The notes under the pieces: model-generated
The model's input: the letters and a program-made list of their open reading frames with translations, nothing else
Database searches by the model: none
What the model was told of the DNA's origin: nothing
Shown: one piece after another, positions 23,796 through 36,041 of the stretch
How the letters are laid out: each line of letters begins with the position of its first letter
Numbering within the stretch: the first letter of the stretch is position 1
Program-made: the position numbers and the translations under genes
Assembly: GCF_016808095.1 (NCBI RefSeq)
Contig: NC_068979.1
Span: forward strand, 28,725,960 to 28,789,959
DNA from: Vigna angularis
Lineage: Eukaryota; Streptophyta; Magnoliopsida; Fabales; Fabaceae
Reading direction: 5' to 3'
DNA: 64,000 nucleotides

Positions 23796-25501
23796 TGATA
23801 ATGCTAAATTATACCATATTTTAAGCATCATTTTAATGGCAAAATCAACTCCTTTCTAACTTATAACTTGCTTAATCCTCTTGTTTTGTCTTGTTTTCTA
23901 TATATTTGTGTTTTTTGGCTACTTTGATGTACTTTCATCAATAATCCCTTATTTTGTAGCTAAAAATGAACTTGGAAGACTCTCCAACAAACGATAGAAC
24001 TGGACCAAGAAATTAGCACGAAGAAATGCCATCAGCAGTGCAAGAACGCTCGTCCCAGGAGAGCGGACGCTCGCCCAGAAGGCAGAAGAGCGGACGCTCG
24101 TCCAGAGTGGAAGCACGAGCGGACGCTCGTCCAGGAGCTTATGGAGGACGTTCGTCCAAGATTCAGGACGCTCGTCCCAGCAAGGTGGACGTTCGTCCAA
24201 GAGAGCGGACGTTCGCCCAGGAAAGAGGACGCTCGTCCAGGAGGACGCTCGTCCAAGCCAGAAGAGGACGCTCGTCCATGCAGAAGAAACGAGAGGACGC
24301 TCGTCCATGCAGAAGAGGACGCTCGTCCAGATTGAAGGACGTTCGTCCAAATGCGAGAGGCTCGCGCTCGGGCGCGAGAACAGAGGGGCGCCCGGGCGCG
24401 ACTTTTCGCCAGAATTGAATATTTCCCGAGAGTCTCGCGCCTGGGCGCGACTGACAGAGGGCGCCCGGGCGCGACTGACAGAGGGCGCCCGGGCGCGATT
24501 TTTACTATGTGGCAGACAGCTTATTTAACCCAGAAACGCGAAGGGTTTGATGTCTTTGGTCATTTGGAGGCGCGATTTCACGGCTGGAGCTCATGGAGGG
24601 CGTGAGGAGCTTGTGGGAACATCTCCTCCTCTTCCTTTGGGTCTCCTTCTTCTTCCATCTTCCATGTTTGTAAGCTTAGGGTTCTCCATGGAAATGGAGA
24701 ACCAAACCCATCTTGTTGGGATTAGTTGTAGCCTTTGAATTCTTGTGTAATTGTTGAATGATTTGAATTATATATATGCCTTTTCTATCAATTGCTAGTA
24801 TTCTTGTTTCCAATCTTAAAGCTTGCATGTAATGGGAACGTTCATGACATGATTTTGGGGTTTTATGGATTATGGGAACGTAAGATGAAATCTTGAACTG
24901 AAATAGGAGTCCTTGTGGGTCATTGATTCTAGGAATGGAAGATGATTCACATGTTGTCTTAGATCCCATCTCTTTAATGCGGGTTTTGCTTGTTAGATTG
25001 CCAAGGAATTGGGGTTTGATAAGGAAAACCTAGGCTCTTTCACCTAAGGAATTAGGGCTAGAGTGTTTTAGTGGATTGACTTTAGTAAATTGATAGAGAG
25101 GAGACGAAATTGGTCATACACAAGAGTGCATTGGTGAAAACTAACCTTAGCAATGTCATTTCATACCATTTCTAGTCTTTTCCATTTCCAAGTGCCTTCA
25201 ATACCAAAGTCCAACCTTGTAATTATGTATCAATTTACATTTCTGCACTTGTTCTGTATATTGTTGTTATGTTATTGAGTCTATATGAGTTATTAATCGC
25301 ACAATTCTCTAGTATTACGAGTCTCTTGGGAAAACGATACCCGGTCTTACCGGTTTATTACTTGAACGATTCGGTGCACTTGCCGAAATCGAGCCCAACA
25401 AGTATTTTTTGAGCTAACAAGTTTTTAGCGTCGTTGCCAAGGATTTGGGGATTGAACCCGAGTCTTAGCAACGGCTAACAAGTTTAAGTTGGGCCTCATC
25501 A
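23796..25501 (+). repeat. 3' LTR of the Athila-like element
   Basis: 1706 bp. Near-identical to the 5' LTR except for a shorter CGTCC array and an extra block of about 95 bp at 24405-24500 with three more GGGCGCCCGGGCGCGA-type motifs. Confidence 0.88.
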
Positions 25502-27840
25502 AACCTCCACCTTCTCTCTACCATAACTCACTTTCTTCTTCTCCGATTACGTTTCAGAGACCACAGAAACGTTCCCTGCACCGTGAGCTTCACCTTGAAC
25601 CGAACCATTTCCAGTTCTGGTAAGTTTCACTTGAACGCTCGTCTCTGGAATTTCTGCAAACCGTACTCATCTGCATGCATGGGCGTGAACTCAGTTCTTT
25701 CGTTTTCTTTTGTAAATTTTAGTTGAAGAGTTTAAGAGGAACGTTGAGAATAGAAAGTCACCTTGGACGAGTAGAAACCACTCATCTTAGAACGTTCACT
25801 ACTGAATCCGGGTAAGGGGAGCTTATTAAATTTAATTCTTGAGTTATGCTGTGTTGCATGAACGATCCGTGATGTTGCACTGTGTTAAATGCATGTTCTG
25901 TAAATATTATTGAGTATGAATTATGATATCAGATTGTACTATATGATTTTGATGAGGAAATATGCTATGGTTTGATTTATTGGAAACATGAACTGTATGA
26001 TGAGATGATGCAATGAAAATGTTTGATTTGTACTATGATAGGAGTGAATTAATGCATGAAAGTTTTGCTGGAAAATATGGTTACTGTATGTGGAATTTAA
26101 ATATGAGAATCCTATGAAAATGAACGTTCGTTATCGAAACGGTCTTTGACCGTTCGGTATTCGTAGTAAATTCTTTGAATGAGTCGAACCCTTTCATTTG
26201 GAAAGGATTATCCTCGAGGACGAACGCCCTCTTATATAGCTTTACGTTGTGCGTTCGGCCAGACGTAAACATCACGAGTGTTGTGTGAGAATTGAGAAGC
26301 CTGATAATATCCCTTTGAACTCTTAGTCAAATTATTAAAACATAAACTTTAAATATCTCATCTTATATAAATCCCAATTTTCTATGATTTTGAATTCAGC
26401 TAAGAGCCTTGACCTGAAAACGTACGTCCTAAGTGGCGCTCGGTCTTATACCGAACGCTCGTCCCAACAGTGTAAATGATAAGTAGCGCTCGGTCCTTTA
26501 CCGAACGTTCGTTCCTTCCGTAATTATCAACGAGCGGTAATAGCGTTCGTCCTAAATTGAAATAGCGTTCGTCCATAAATTTAAATAGCGTTCGTCCAAT
26601 AGTTTTATTGATGTTCGTCCAAGACTTCAGTGACGTTCGTCCAAACTTCATTAAATGCCTAATTTTGCGCTCGGTCATTGACTAGCGATTTGTCTCCTGA
26701 ATTAACTCGTGTTCGGTTTATTTATCTAAACAAGTTTGTGATATGTCTATCCATTGGATTCGTTCCAGAGTTATTGAACTAAAATTATTCTAAGTATTAT
26801 TTGGATCGTACTAGAGTCAGTTAATCTAACTGATTCAAAGGAGTCTTTTCTCAGTCTCACTCTGAACGTTCGTCCTTGTTATGAAGGGGAGTGAACGTTC
26901 GTCTTTTAAGAAAGTGGAACATAGAATGAAAATGTATTTAAGAGGATGAATTAAGATGTGCGAACACTATGAGAACTGAAATTGTGATTGTGGATTTTGA
27001 ACGAGCGTTCTAGGGTGGAACGACTCTTGAATGGATATTGAGATTTGTAAGTATGAACGTGGTAAGCTTAGATGGTGGTTCATCCTGATATTCCGTGAGT
27101 GCTCGTTCTCAAGTAGAGAGGAGTATGTCATGCGTGGGAATGGCAGGAGGTCTAGTCCATAACTGTAACTTGGACAGAACAGACTAACCTCAGGTGGCTA
27201 CTGATGAGCATTCCAGTTACCCACCTGGGTGCACGGACGCCTTAGCTACACAGGATTCATACAGTCCGGACGGTCGGTCTAGTATCAGGTTTTGGATGGA
27301 ATTAATGTATGATTTGAATGTATGTGTTGTGAATTTACTTGCTGAATTTGATAAGTATGAAATGTATGTTTGACTTGAATTAAATTCAATAAGCTTACCC
27401 TTGCATTTCCATTGTGTTGTCTGTATATGTATATCCGTCTTGTCAAATGCAATGATCATCCGTGTGGATGTGAGCAGAGGGAGATACGTCTCTGGAGAAA
27501 ACGCTTGAAGAAGAAGTTATTGCTGAAGATAACTTAGTAGAAGTTGAAGTGAAGGCCGAACAGTAATGGCGTTCGGTTATTTTAGTTAGTATAGTTAGGA
27601 TAGCGAGAGGCTGTGAGCGAGCGCTCTTTTAACTTGTGTAAATATTTGGACGTTCGGTCATTGTTTTGTAAACCGTTCGTCCTCATTCATTTTGTAAACG
27701 CTCATTAAATTATATATGAAAGGCTGTTCGGTCACTTTTGAATTTTCTGCTCCCTTTTATATTAAAACTGTTTTGCAATATTGATTAATGTGATTATTCT
27801 AAATATATAGTTGATGACTGTATAATTTTGGGATGTTACA

Positions 27841-29524
27841 CTATGGAGGTTCGAAGAGGAGGATGAGGATGGTAGAACTGGTGTTTGGTTGTGTTGTGTT
27901 CATTATTAAGATGGTTGTGGCAGTGGGTGAATATGGATGAAGATGATGACTGGGTGAGGATAGGTGGTGGCCGTGAGGTGTTGGTAGTGGCCGAGTATAA
28001 GGTGCTGCAAGTGTATTCTAGATGATGATGATCATGTTGGCTGTGTGAATGATGATGATCTTCCAGTAGCCGTGGGTGTATTTAGGTTGTTGGGAATGGA
28101 TGAAGATTGAAAGATTAGGTGATGAAGAATGGCAGTTTGAGGTTAGGCTGTGGTCAGGATAAAGATGATGGATGTTGTTGGAGGTGAGGAATTGGGAGTG
28201 AAAGGGAAGTGTAGTTAGTATGGTTACGGGTGAGGGGCTGTTGGAGATGAAGGCTCCTCCAGAGTTTGGAGTTCGGCCACGGTATCCTCATCTCAGGTGT
28301 CTTCTCCCTTTGATGGAGGCCAGTGCACTCCTTAAATTGGCAGAAGACTCAAAATTGTTGGCAAGCCTCATTGGATGAAACTGTCGGTAGCTTTGATTGG
28401 AGGATGAGGAGTATCGGTAGCTGTGATTGGAGGGCTGCAGAAATTATTGGGTTGGTGACAGATTCTGGGAATAATTGGTGGGGAATAATTAGAGGGTTGG
28501 TGAAGTGGGGGAAGGTAGAAGTGGACCGTTGGAAGATTGTGCGAATCATTACAGGGGCCCAGGAACGACGGGTGATCAAGACGAGCGGTAGAAAGTGGGA
28601 ATGATGGACGAGCGGTAGATGAGGGGAAATCATGGACGAGCGGTAGGGGGGAGTGAGATGGACGAGCGGTAAAAGAGGCGAAGTGATTAGGACGAGCGGC
28701 AGAAAGGGTAAGAGTTGGACGAGCGGCATAAGACAGGAATGATTAGGACGAGCGGTAGAAGAATGGAAGGGAGGGTCAGGACGAGCGGTAGAAGACTGGA
28801 ATTAGTTGGGCGAACGGTAGAAAGGGGAAGTGATGGACGAGCGGTATGAAGGAAAGTGATGGACGAGCGGTAGGGGGAATGATTAGGACGAACGCCTCAC
28901 CACACTCTTTGCCGAACGCTATTTGTTTCCTGGCCGAACGCTTAAAACCGAACACTGGACGAAATTAAGCAAGAGTACGAACGCTAAAGACAACCGTCAT
29001 TGAGACCGAGCGTTCAAATGAAGGACTGAGCGTTCGAGTGAAGACCGAACGCTCATTAAACAATATCAACCGAACGCTCACTAACACATTACATGACCGA
29101 ACGTTGACATAAAATGACCGAAAGTTCACTAACATAAAACATAACCGAATGTTCACTAACACATAACATGACCGAACGTTCACTAACACAACATGACCGA
29201 ACGGTTGAGGCTGAGGGTTGCCGATCGTCATTGAGATATGGAGAGATACACGCACGGATAAGGACGAACGGTTTCTCAGTGTAGAGGACGGACGGTCCGG
29301 CAGGCTAGACGAACGTTTGCACTGGGAGTAGTCGTATGGCTCGGTTGCTAGTGGATGACCGAGCGGTTGAAGTTGAGAATTGACGAACGTCAACGGAAAC
29401 GAACGGTCGAACGGTTGAGAACGAGCGGCAAAACGCAGGAACGCCTGAAGCTAAAGAAATGCCGAACGTCACGAGATATGGAGATGAGAAGATCATGGTG
29501 GAGGACGAACGACGCACAGGAGTA
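27841..29524 (+). mobile_element. Ogre/Tat-like LTR, segment 2
   Basis: Continues segment 1 after the solo LTR. It is rich in GATGATGG and GGCCGTGAGG phrases shared with 32515-33760. 28211-28985 is repeated at 63286-64000. No gene; frames here come from repeats. Confidence 0.5.
28596..28900 (+). repeat. Array of GGACGAGCGGTAGAA units
   Basis: About eleven units of 25-33 bp, each beginning (G)GACGAGCGGTAGAA with a variable purine-rich filler. The homologous array at 63655-63935 lacks exactly one unit. The regular spacing looks CRISPR-like, but the fillers are related to each other and the context is a plant LTR. Confidence 0.85.
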
Positions 29525-29814
29525 GTCACGGAATATCAGGATCGAATCGCCTGCTAAGTCTGGCCACGGTCACACTTTACAAATTCTCATAATCATCCTC
29601 GGAACTCTCATTCAACATTCATACTTTCATTTCATCTCATATACTGTTCATCATTCACTATTCATCAAACATTCATACTTTCATTTCCTCTCATTTACTG
29701 TTCATCATTCACTATTCATCATTCCATAATCATTTTCATCATTCATAAGAAAATCACCAAAAGCCGAACGTTCTGTCCCCAAAGACCGAGGACGAACGCT
29801 GTAAGTGAGACCAA

Positions 29815-30485
29815 AAGGACGAACGCTATTTAGTTCAGAAATGTCCAAGTCTAATACTGTTCATTGGACGAACGCTATTTAGTGGGAAAAGAGAACGAGC
29901 GCTCAAAATAATACCGAGCACCATTAGGACGAACGTTCATTTCAAAACCGAGCACTATTAGGACGAACGCTAATTTCAATACCGAGCACTATTTGGACGA
30001 ACGCTCATTCAAGACCGAGCACTATTTGGACGAACGCTCATTCAAGACCGAGCACTATTTGGACGAACGCTCAGCTCAAAACCGAGCACTATTTGGACGA
30101 ACGCTCATTCAATACCGAGCACTATTTGGACGAACGCTCAGCTCAAAACCGAGCACTATTAGGACGAACGCTCATTTCAATACCGAGCACTATTTGGACG
30201 AACGCTCTTTCAAAACCGAGCACTATTTGGACGAACGCTCTTCTCAAAGCCGAGCACTATTTGGACGAACGCTCAGTCAAAACCGAGCACTATTTGGACG
30301 AACGCTCTTCTCAAAGCCGAGCACTATTTGGATGAACGCTCAGTCAAAACCGAGCACTATTTGGACGAACGCTCTTCTCAAAGCCGAGTACTATTTGGAC
30401 GAACGCTCAGTCAAAACCGAGCACTCTTTGGATGAACGCTCTTCTCAAAGCCGAGCACTATTTGGACGAACGCTCAAACAGTGAG
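29815..30485 (+). repeat. About 33-bp GGACGAACGCT...CCGAGCACTATTT array
   Basis: Roughly eighteen units of 31-36 bp alternate GGACGAACGCTC with a CCGAGCACTATTT phrase. Units of 33 bp keep a frame open for 163 codons; I treat that as a by-product of the period. Confidence 0.9.
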
Positions 30486-30605
30486 GACGTTCGTCCTCGA
30501 CCAGGATTCTACCCAGATGACGGAATCCCATTTCAATGATTTTTTGCCAACAAAACCGAACGGTCAATGACCGTTCAGAACGAACGCACAACATCTCAGG
30601 GAAGG

Positions 30606-30775
30606 TGCAGAAATGCCTAAAACTCATTTTTTTCAAATGGTGACCCCTGTTCACCTGACTGAGTACCTGTGTTGGACTTTCTGTACATATTGGCTAACTC
30701 TCTCGGGTAATCGTTTACAGGGGTGCTGTAAACGATTACCAGACCCTTTTCTTTTCACCACTCTCAGTCATATAT
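30606..30775 (+). repeat. Single diverged 282-bp satellite unit inside an LTR
   Basis: From GTGCAGAAATGCC through the GGTAATCGTTTACAGG hairpin to the CCACTCTCA region it follows the satellite consensus with about 10% differences. It holds only part of a unit (about 170 bp) and is immediately flanked by GACGAACG motif DNA. Confidence 0.9.
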
Positions 30776-31765
30776 CATTCTCATTCCATAAAAACGAACG
30801 TTCAGCATAAATCAAACATAACAGCTTCATATAATCAAAATAACGAACGTTCATGCAAATCACCCCAGAAACATCATACAGTAAAATAACGAACGTTCAT
30901 ACCATCATTTCATACATCATGCATTACTTTCATGCAGCCAAATAACGAACGTTCAAATAGCATACATCAAACCAGTTAAATTAAATAAGCTTCCCTTACC
31001 CGGAAATGGACGAACGTTCACTGACGCACACACAGACGCTCTCCACAGAGACTCAACTCGCCAATGCTCGTTAATTCCCTATACGAACGAACGCCAAAAA
31101 CTAACATCAGAACCACCCATTTTGAGGAAAAGACGAACGTGCAACATGCATGCATGAAACCGAACGTCAGAGAGGAAGGGAAGGACTTACCGGTTCAGTT
31201 TTTCACGAACCGAACGTCCTTCTGGAGTACCACGTCGAGCGTCCTTCAGCTGCACCGGAGATACTGATCGGAGGAGGTGCAGAGAGTGTAGAGAGAAGGA
31301 GGAGAGAATGCAGAGAGCAAGGGAAGAGAAGGAACTCTCAGAAATGAAGCAAAGAGATGCGTGAAGGGAGGAGTGGAGAATAAGTTCAAAAATCTCAGAT
31401 TTGCTTTCTTCTCCGCCAGCGCACGTCCGCACTCGCCAGCGCACGTCCGCATTCCGCCAGCGCACCCCACGACGCCTCTGCCAGCCCATACCGGACGGTC
31501 GACCACTCTACAGTTGCCACGCGTCTTCCACTACCGTCGACGCACGTTCTTCCTGACTGCCCATGTCGGACGCCCCTTCTGCAGCACACGTTCTCCCCAT
31601 GCCAGTCAGCTTTCCACCAACGTTCATGACTCACCTCCACGTGCGGCACCTGGCGTCCGTTAGTGGCTGTCAGGCGCTGCTGTCGTCCATGTGCCCTGCT
31701 GGTGTGGCGCGTCCTCCTGCTGCCACGTGGACTCCACTACGCACGTTATTTTCTGAGGCCTGACA

Positions 31766-31996
31766 TTTTTCAAATTGAAGCCTATTTATTAGCTTAAATT
31801 ACATCATCTTTTTTATTAGCGTGTGACTTTAATATGCATAATGTTTTACTAATTTTATCTTTTATTAATATATTTATGTTATTATTTTATCTTTTAAGTT
31901 TTTGAAATACTTTTTAAACCCAATTAACCATTTTTAATAAAAATTATAAATTTTATTATTTTATATTTTAAGTTTTGTAAATATTCTTTTAAAAAA
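31766..31996. other. A/T-rich spacer
   Basis: Nothing recognisable between the LTR edge and the foldback element. Confidence 0.6.
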
Positions 31997-32502
31997 GGCT
32001 TAATTACCTACTTAGTCCCCATGTTCAGAGGTAATTTGCTGTTTAGTACCCGGTTTTAAAAATGTAGGCATTTGATACCTATGTTTTGAAATTTGTATCA
32101 ATTGAATCCTACCCACTTAACGCCGTTATAAATCTAACGTTTTTCTGACATCAACTTTGAATTGTGGACGAGCGGTTGTGGACGAGCGTCCTCTTAGTGG
32201 ACGAGCATCGTTGGACGAGCGTCCTCTTCTGCCTGACTGAGCGTTCGCTTCGCTGGACGAGAGTCCTCTTCCGCCTGACTGGGCGTTCGCTTCGCTGGAC
32301 GAGCGTCCTCTTCCGCCTGACTGGGCGTTCGCTTCGCTGGACGAGCGTCCTCTTCTGCCTGACTAGGCGTTCGCTTCGCTGGACGAGCGTCCTCTTCTGG
32401 CGTTCGCTTCCCTGGACGAGCGTCCTCTTCTGCTTGACTGGGCGTTCGCTTCGCTGGACGAGCGTCCTGATTGGGCGTTCGCTTCGCTGGACGAGCGTCC
32501 AA
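31997..32502. mobile_element. Truncated foldback MULE, copy 3
   Basis: The left inverted repeat (31997-32150) matches copies 1 and 2 with a few changes and is followed by the 42-bp core repeats, here less regular. The right inverted repeat is missing; the sequence passes into Ogre-like LTR at about 32503. Confidence 0.85.
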
Positions 32503-35413
32503 TCTTTTATCTCTGTATTTGGGTTGTTGGAAATGGATGAAGATTGAAGATTGGGTGGTGGCCGTGAGGTGTGGTTGATTGGTCACGGGTTGGGAGATGG
32601 AATGAGAGTTGGTCCTGAGGTGGTATAAGGATGAAGATGTTGATGTTGAATGGAGAGGAAAAGGACCAATGATGATGGGTTCTATGGGATAGGTTTCAGG
32701 AACATAGTGATGGCTGGAGTGGAAATAATGTGTTGGAGATGGCTATGGCAGTGGGTGTTTGGCCGTGTACGAGTGATGATGGTCGTGAGGGGCAAAGGCC
32801 CTGGTTGTGGCACTGGTGAATATGGGTGTTAGGCTGTGGGATAAGGTTGATCGTGGCATGGGGTTTGGGATGTTGGGGTTGAAAATGAGGAAGAAAGGGA
32901 TGTTGGAATGGAGATGAGGATGGCTTTGGTGGCGGACCCGTGAGGAAGACAGGTTTGAAGATGATGATGTTGGTCGTGTACAAGGAGTTGGTGTTGATGG
33001 TGATATAAGGATGAAAATGATCAGAGAGGGGTCAGTGGTGCCATGAAGGGATCGTCGTGAGAGGCAAAGGACCTAGTCAGAGGTGGATGATGAATGAATA
33101 GTAAAATGGTCGTGAGGGAAAGAGGGAAGGGATCAGTGGGCGTGTTGATGATGCTGGAGATGGTGTTTGAGATGGAAGAGATGAATGTAATGGAACATGT
33201 CGGGAGTGGTGAGCCGAGAGGTGGAAGATGGTGTGTTGGAGGCCGTGAAGTGTTAACAATGGCCGTGGATGTCAAGATGGTTGGATGTGAGGATGGTTCG
33301 GTAGTAATATACACGTAAAGATATTTACAACAACATCTATTCAAAAGCAACACATGCTAACATAACACATGCAAACATAGTAACCACACAACAGAGACAT
33401 ACTTAACACATGCAGACTTAGTAACCACATAACATAGACATACGCAACAGAGACATCTCGAGGGCAAAAATAACCAATTCACTAAAACCTGGTGTAAGGC
33501 ATCACTTACCTCTTGAGGCTCCTTTCCGATGGTCTCCTCCTCTCTCTCTGGCTTTCTTTTTTTTTCAACGAGTTCCTTCCCCAGTTCTTCAAGTGATGTG
33601 CCTCCTCCTCTTTTGGATTGACCTCCCCTTTTCCTTTACTTTTTGTGATCGCAGGTGTTAAGATGATGGACGTTGGCCGTGAGGTCCCTTTTGAAGGGAT
33701 GAAGATGTTGTTGCGGAATGATGAGGGAAAGGACGATGGTGAGGGGTTCTATGGGATGGTTCCTTTAGGAACAGAGTGAGGTCGAACTGGAAGTTTGAGC
33801 TGGATTTTGATGAGTGAAAAGGAAGCACTGGAAAATAGAAGGATTCTCTGAATCTGTGGAGTGATCAAAAGCCCAAAAAAGATGTTTTCCCCCGCCCCCT
33901 TTTCCCTCTGCTGCTTGCTTTCTTTTATAGCCAAATCTCAGAACCCGTGAGCCTCCCAATCTGTTCAGAATTCTTCCCGTGATCCTCTTTTCTTTGCATG
34001 CTGAGCTACAGTTTTTTGGCCGTGAGAAAATAGGGTGAGGGCCCCTCAATCTTGTCTTCTTCTTCATACGGTGGACACCCTGTGCGTGTGGTTGCTTCCT
34101 CTTCTGTGCATGCTGGATGGTGATGCTGGAGATGGGAACCCTTGGTGGAAAGCTTAGACCAAATTTAAAATGTAGCCACCAACTTTATGGACGCTCGGTC
34201 AATAACGCAAACAAACGACCGTTCACAAAATAAACGAGCGCTCAAAGTCTGAATCAAACCGAACGCTCACAATCAGTAATACAGAACCAAGAGCGAGCGT
34301 TAAAAACACACATGTCCAAGACCGGACGTCCAGACAAAGAGCGAACGTTCATTAATGCAAACGCTTAAACACCTGGAGGCCACACATGAAAGGCCGAACG
34401 ATTGAATAGTCACCTGCGGACGAGCGGCAGAAGAGCAGGACGAGCGGTAGATGAGGTAGTGATCGTCACTGAGAATGGACGAACGGTTGCATGCAGGGTA
34501 GGAGACGAACGTCAGAGGACGAACGCTTGATCAAAGAGGACGAACGCTCGCAAGCTTGAATACTGGCCGAACGGTTAAGTTGAGGTCGAACGGTTGAAAC
34601 TGAGGACGAACGTCCTAAATTAACACATGGCCGAACGGCCGAATAGTGAACGCTTGAGGATGAGAATTGCCGAACGTTAATGATACTAAATGGCCGAACG
34701 TATGAGGACGAGCGGTTGACTCTTGGCATGACCGAACGTCTTTAACACTTGAGGCCCAGGATGACCGAACGGTTGAACATTAGAAATGCCGAACGTCCAA
34801 ATGGCATGAATGGCCGAACGGTTGAATAGTCACTTATGGACGAGTGGCAGAAGAGCAGGACGAACGCTTTAAGATTAGGACGAACGTTCGCACAAAGGCG
34901 AGGACGAGCAGTTCGAAACAGAGGACGAACGTTCGCGTAAAGGCGAGGACGAGCAGCTCGAAACAGAGGACGAACGTGCTAAATTAACACATTGCCGATT
35001 GGCCGAATAGTGAAAGACCGAACGTTCAAGCAGTCGCTTCTGGGCGAACGGTCGCAGAAACAGTGGGTGAGGACGAACGGTCACAGCAACAATGGGGAAG
35101 GACGAACGGTCACTGTTTGGACGAGCGGCCACAGTAACAGTGGGGAAGGACGAACGGTTTCAGCAACAATAGGGAAGGACGAACGGTCACTGTTTGGACG
35201 AGCGGCCACAGTAACAGTGGGGAAGGACGAACGGTTTCAGCAACAGTGGGGAGAACCGAACGGTCACTGTTTGGACGAACGTTTTCATCTTTTTTTTTTA
35301 TTTTATTTTTACTTTTTTTTTTATATACATTTTTTTTTCAATTTTTCTTTTTATGAGGAGAATACAATAAAACAAAATTATTTAGTCAATCCGGACGAAA
35401 TTGAGTGTTGACA
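32503..35413 (+). mobile_element. Ogre/Tat-like LTR, segment 3, with terminal end
   Basis: Shares phrases with 27841-28210 (GGTTGTTGGAAATGGATGAAG). It has a TTTTATAGCC box near 33922, dense GACGAACGG/GACGAGCGG motifs at 34180-35280 (regular units of 28-30 bp at 35040-35280), a T-rich tract, and the TTGACA terminus at 35413. No gene. Confidence 0.5.
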
Positions 35414-35570
35414 GGCGTTACGGTATGTTTGACGTGGCACGCTGCGTTGGACGTTTTATCTAACGTGGTTGAACAGAGCAGGAGCAGTGGGGCACGTGGA
35501 TATTGAATATCAAATAAGTAAAAAGAAAAGAATTGTTTTATAAGTAAAAAGCACGTGGATATCGAATTAG

Positions 35571-35639
35571 GGATTCTTCTGTCTCAGTGCTTCTAGGGTT
35601 GGGTTCGTCCAAAGTTGGTTTCATTTCAGAAAATTGGGG
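35571..35639 (+). repeat. Left arm of a perfect 69-bp inverted repeat
   Basis: Reads GGATTCTTCTGTCTCAG to AAAATTGGGG and is the exact reverse complement of 35973-36041. The 333 bp between the arms hold two 19-bp copies of ATTGCAATGTTGTGGTCCC and no gene. Confidence 0.95.
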
Positions 35640-35972
35640 TATCAATTTGGGTATTTAGGGTTGAATCGAGGTTGACCTTCAGAGAGTGTGCAGTTGTCGT
35701 CGTCCTCATCGGAGTTGTGGGACCTTCTTCAGTTGCAATCAGGAGTGGCCAGGTCAGTAAAAGTTTGGTTTTGTTAGAAACCTTTATCTTGCGATGTTGG
35801 GTGGTGGTCCCCGTCTATGTATTGTGTTTTATTTTTGATTGCAATGTTGTGGTCCCGTTGGTCGGATTGTGTTCCATTTTTTATTGCAATGTTGTGGTCC
35901 CCCCATGCCCCCCATGTTTAAAGTGATAATTTTCTGTGTGAGTGTGTTGTGGTCCCCCATGCCCCCCATGCC

Positions 35973-36041
35973 CCCCAATTTTCTGAAATGAAACCAACTT
36001 TGGACGAACCCAACCCTAGAAGCACTGAGACAGAAGAATCC
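35973..36041 (-). repeat. Right arm of the 69-bp inverted repeat, ending at the gap
   Basis: Exact reverse complement of 35571-35639. Its last base is the last base before the run of Ns. Confidence 0.95.

Larger units (their letters stand above)
19294..25501 (+). mobile_element. Complete Athila-like non-autonomous LTR retrotransposon
   Basis: LTRs at 19294-20917 and 23796-25501 begin TGATAATGCT and end CTCATCA. The 5-bp duplication AACCT lies on both sides (19289-19293 and 25502-25506). A primer site of the Athila type follows the 5' LTR. The interior of about 2.9 kb has no gag-pol; only a phrase around 21497 (AATGACGTTAAACAAGCGCTT), which I associate with the region just after Athila pol, survives. 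By eye the LTRs differ by only a handful of substitutions plus indels in the motif arrays, so insertion was recent. Mobilisation would need proteins from another element. Confidence 0.88.
18944..27840 (+). mobile_element. Solo LTR of a Ty3-type element, split by a nested insertion
   Basis: Begins TGTCATGTCCC and ends GGGATGTTACA, flanked by the perfect 5-bp duplication CTATG (18939-18943 and 27841-27845). Without the nested element the LTR is about 2.7 kb. It is the same family as the minus-strand LTR at 49055-51651, where TGGTATCAGAGC follows the 3' end and fixes the orientation. There is no interior, so it is a solo LTR left by LTR-LTR recombination. Segment 25507-27840 contains scattered GACGAACG and CGTTCGTCC motifs, densest at 26430-26650. 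Confidence 0.85.
29525..31765 (-). mobile_element. Truncated Ty3-type LTR, minus strand, diverged
   Basis: The minus-strand 5' edge reads TGTCAGGCCTCAG at 31765. The other edge (CACGGAATATCAGG near 29526) corresponds to an internal position of the LTR at 60655-63285, so the 3' part is missing. It contains its own motif array (29815-30480) and one embedded satellite unit (30606-30775). Confidence 0.65.

Noticed and set aside
28596..28900. CRISPR-like layout of a 15-bp repeat with variable spacers
   Set aside because: Plant nuclear context, repeat too short and imperfect, fillers related to each other, no cas genes.
29993..30484. 163-codon repeated frame in the 33-bp array
   Set aside because: Period divisible by three; differences between units do not favour synonymous sites by eye; located in an LTR.
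32164..32547. 127-codon frame in truncated MULE copy 3
   Set aside because: Same array artefact as in copies 1 and 2, and it crosses the breakpoint into LTR sequence.
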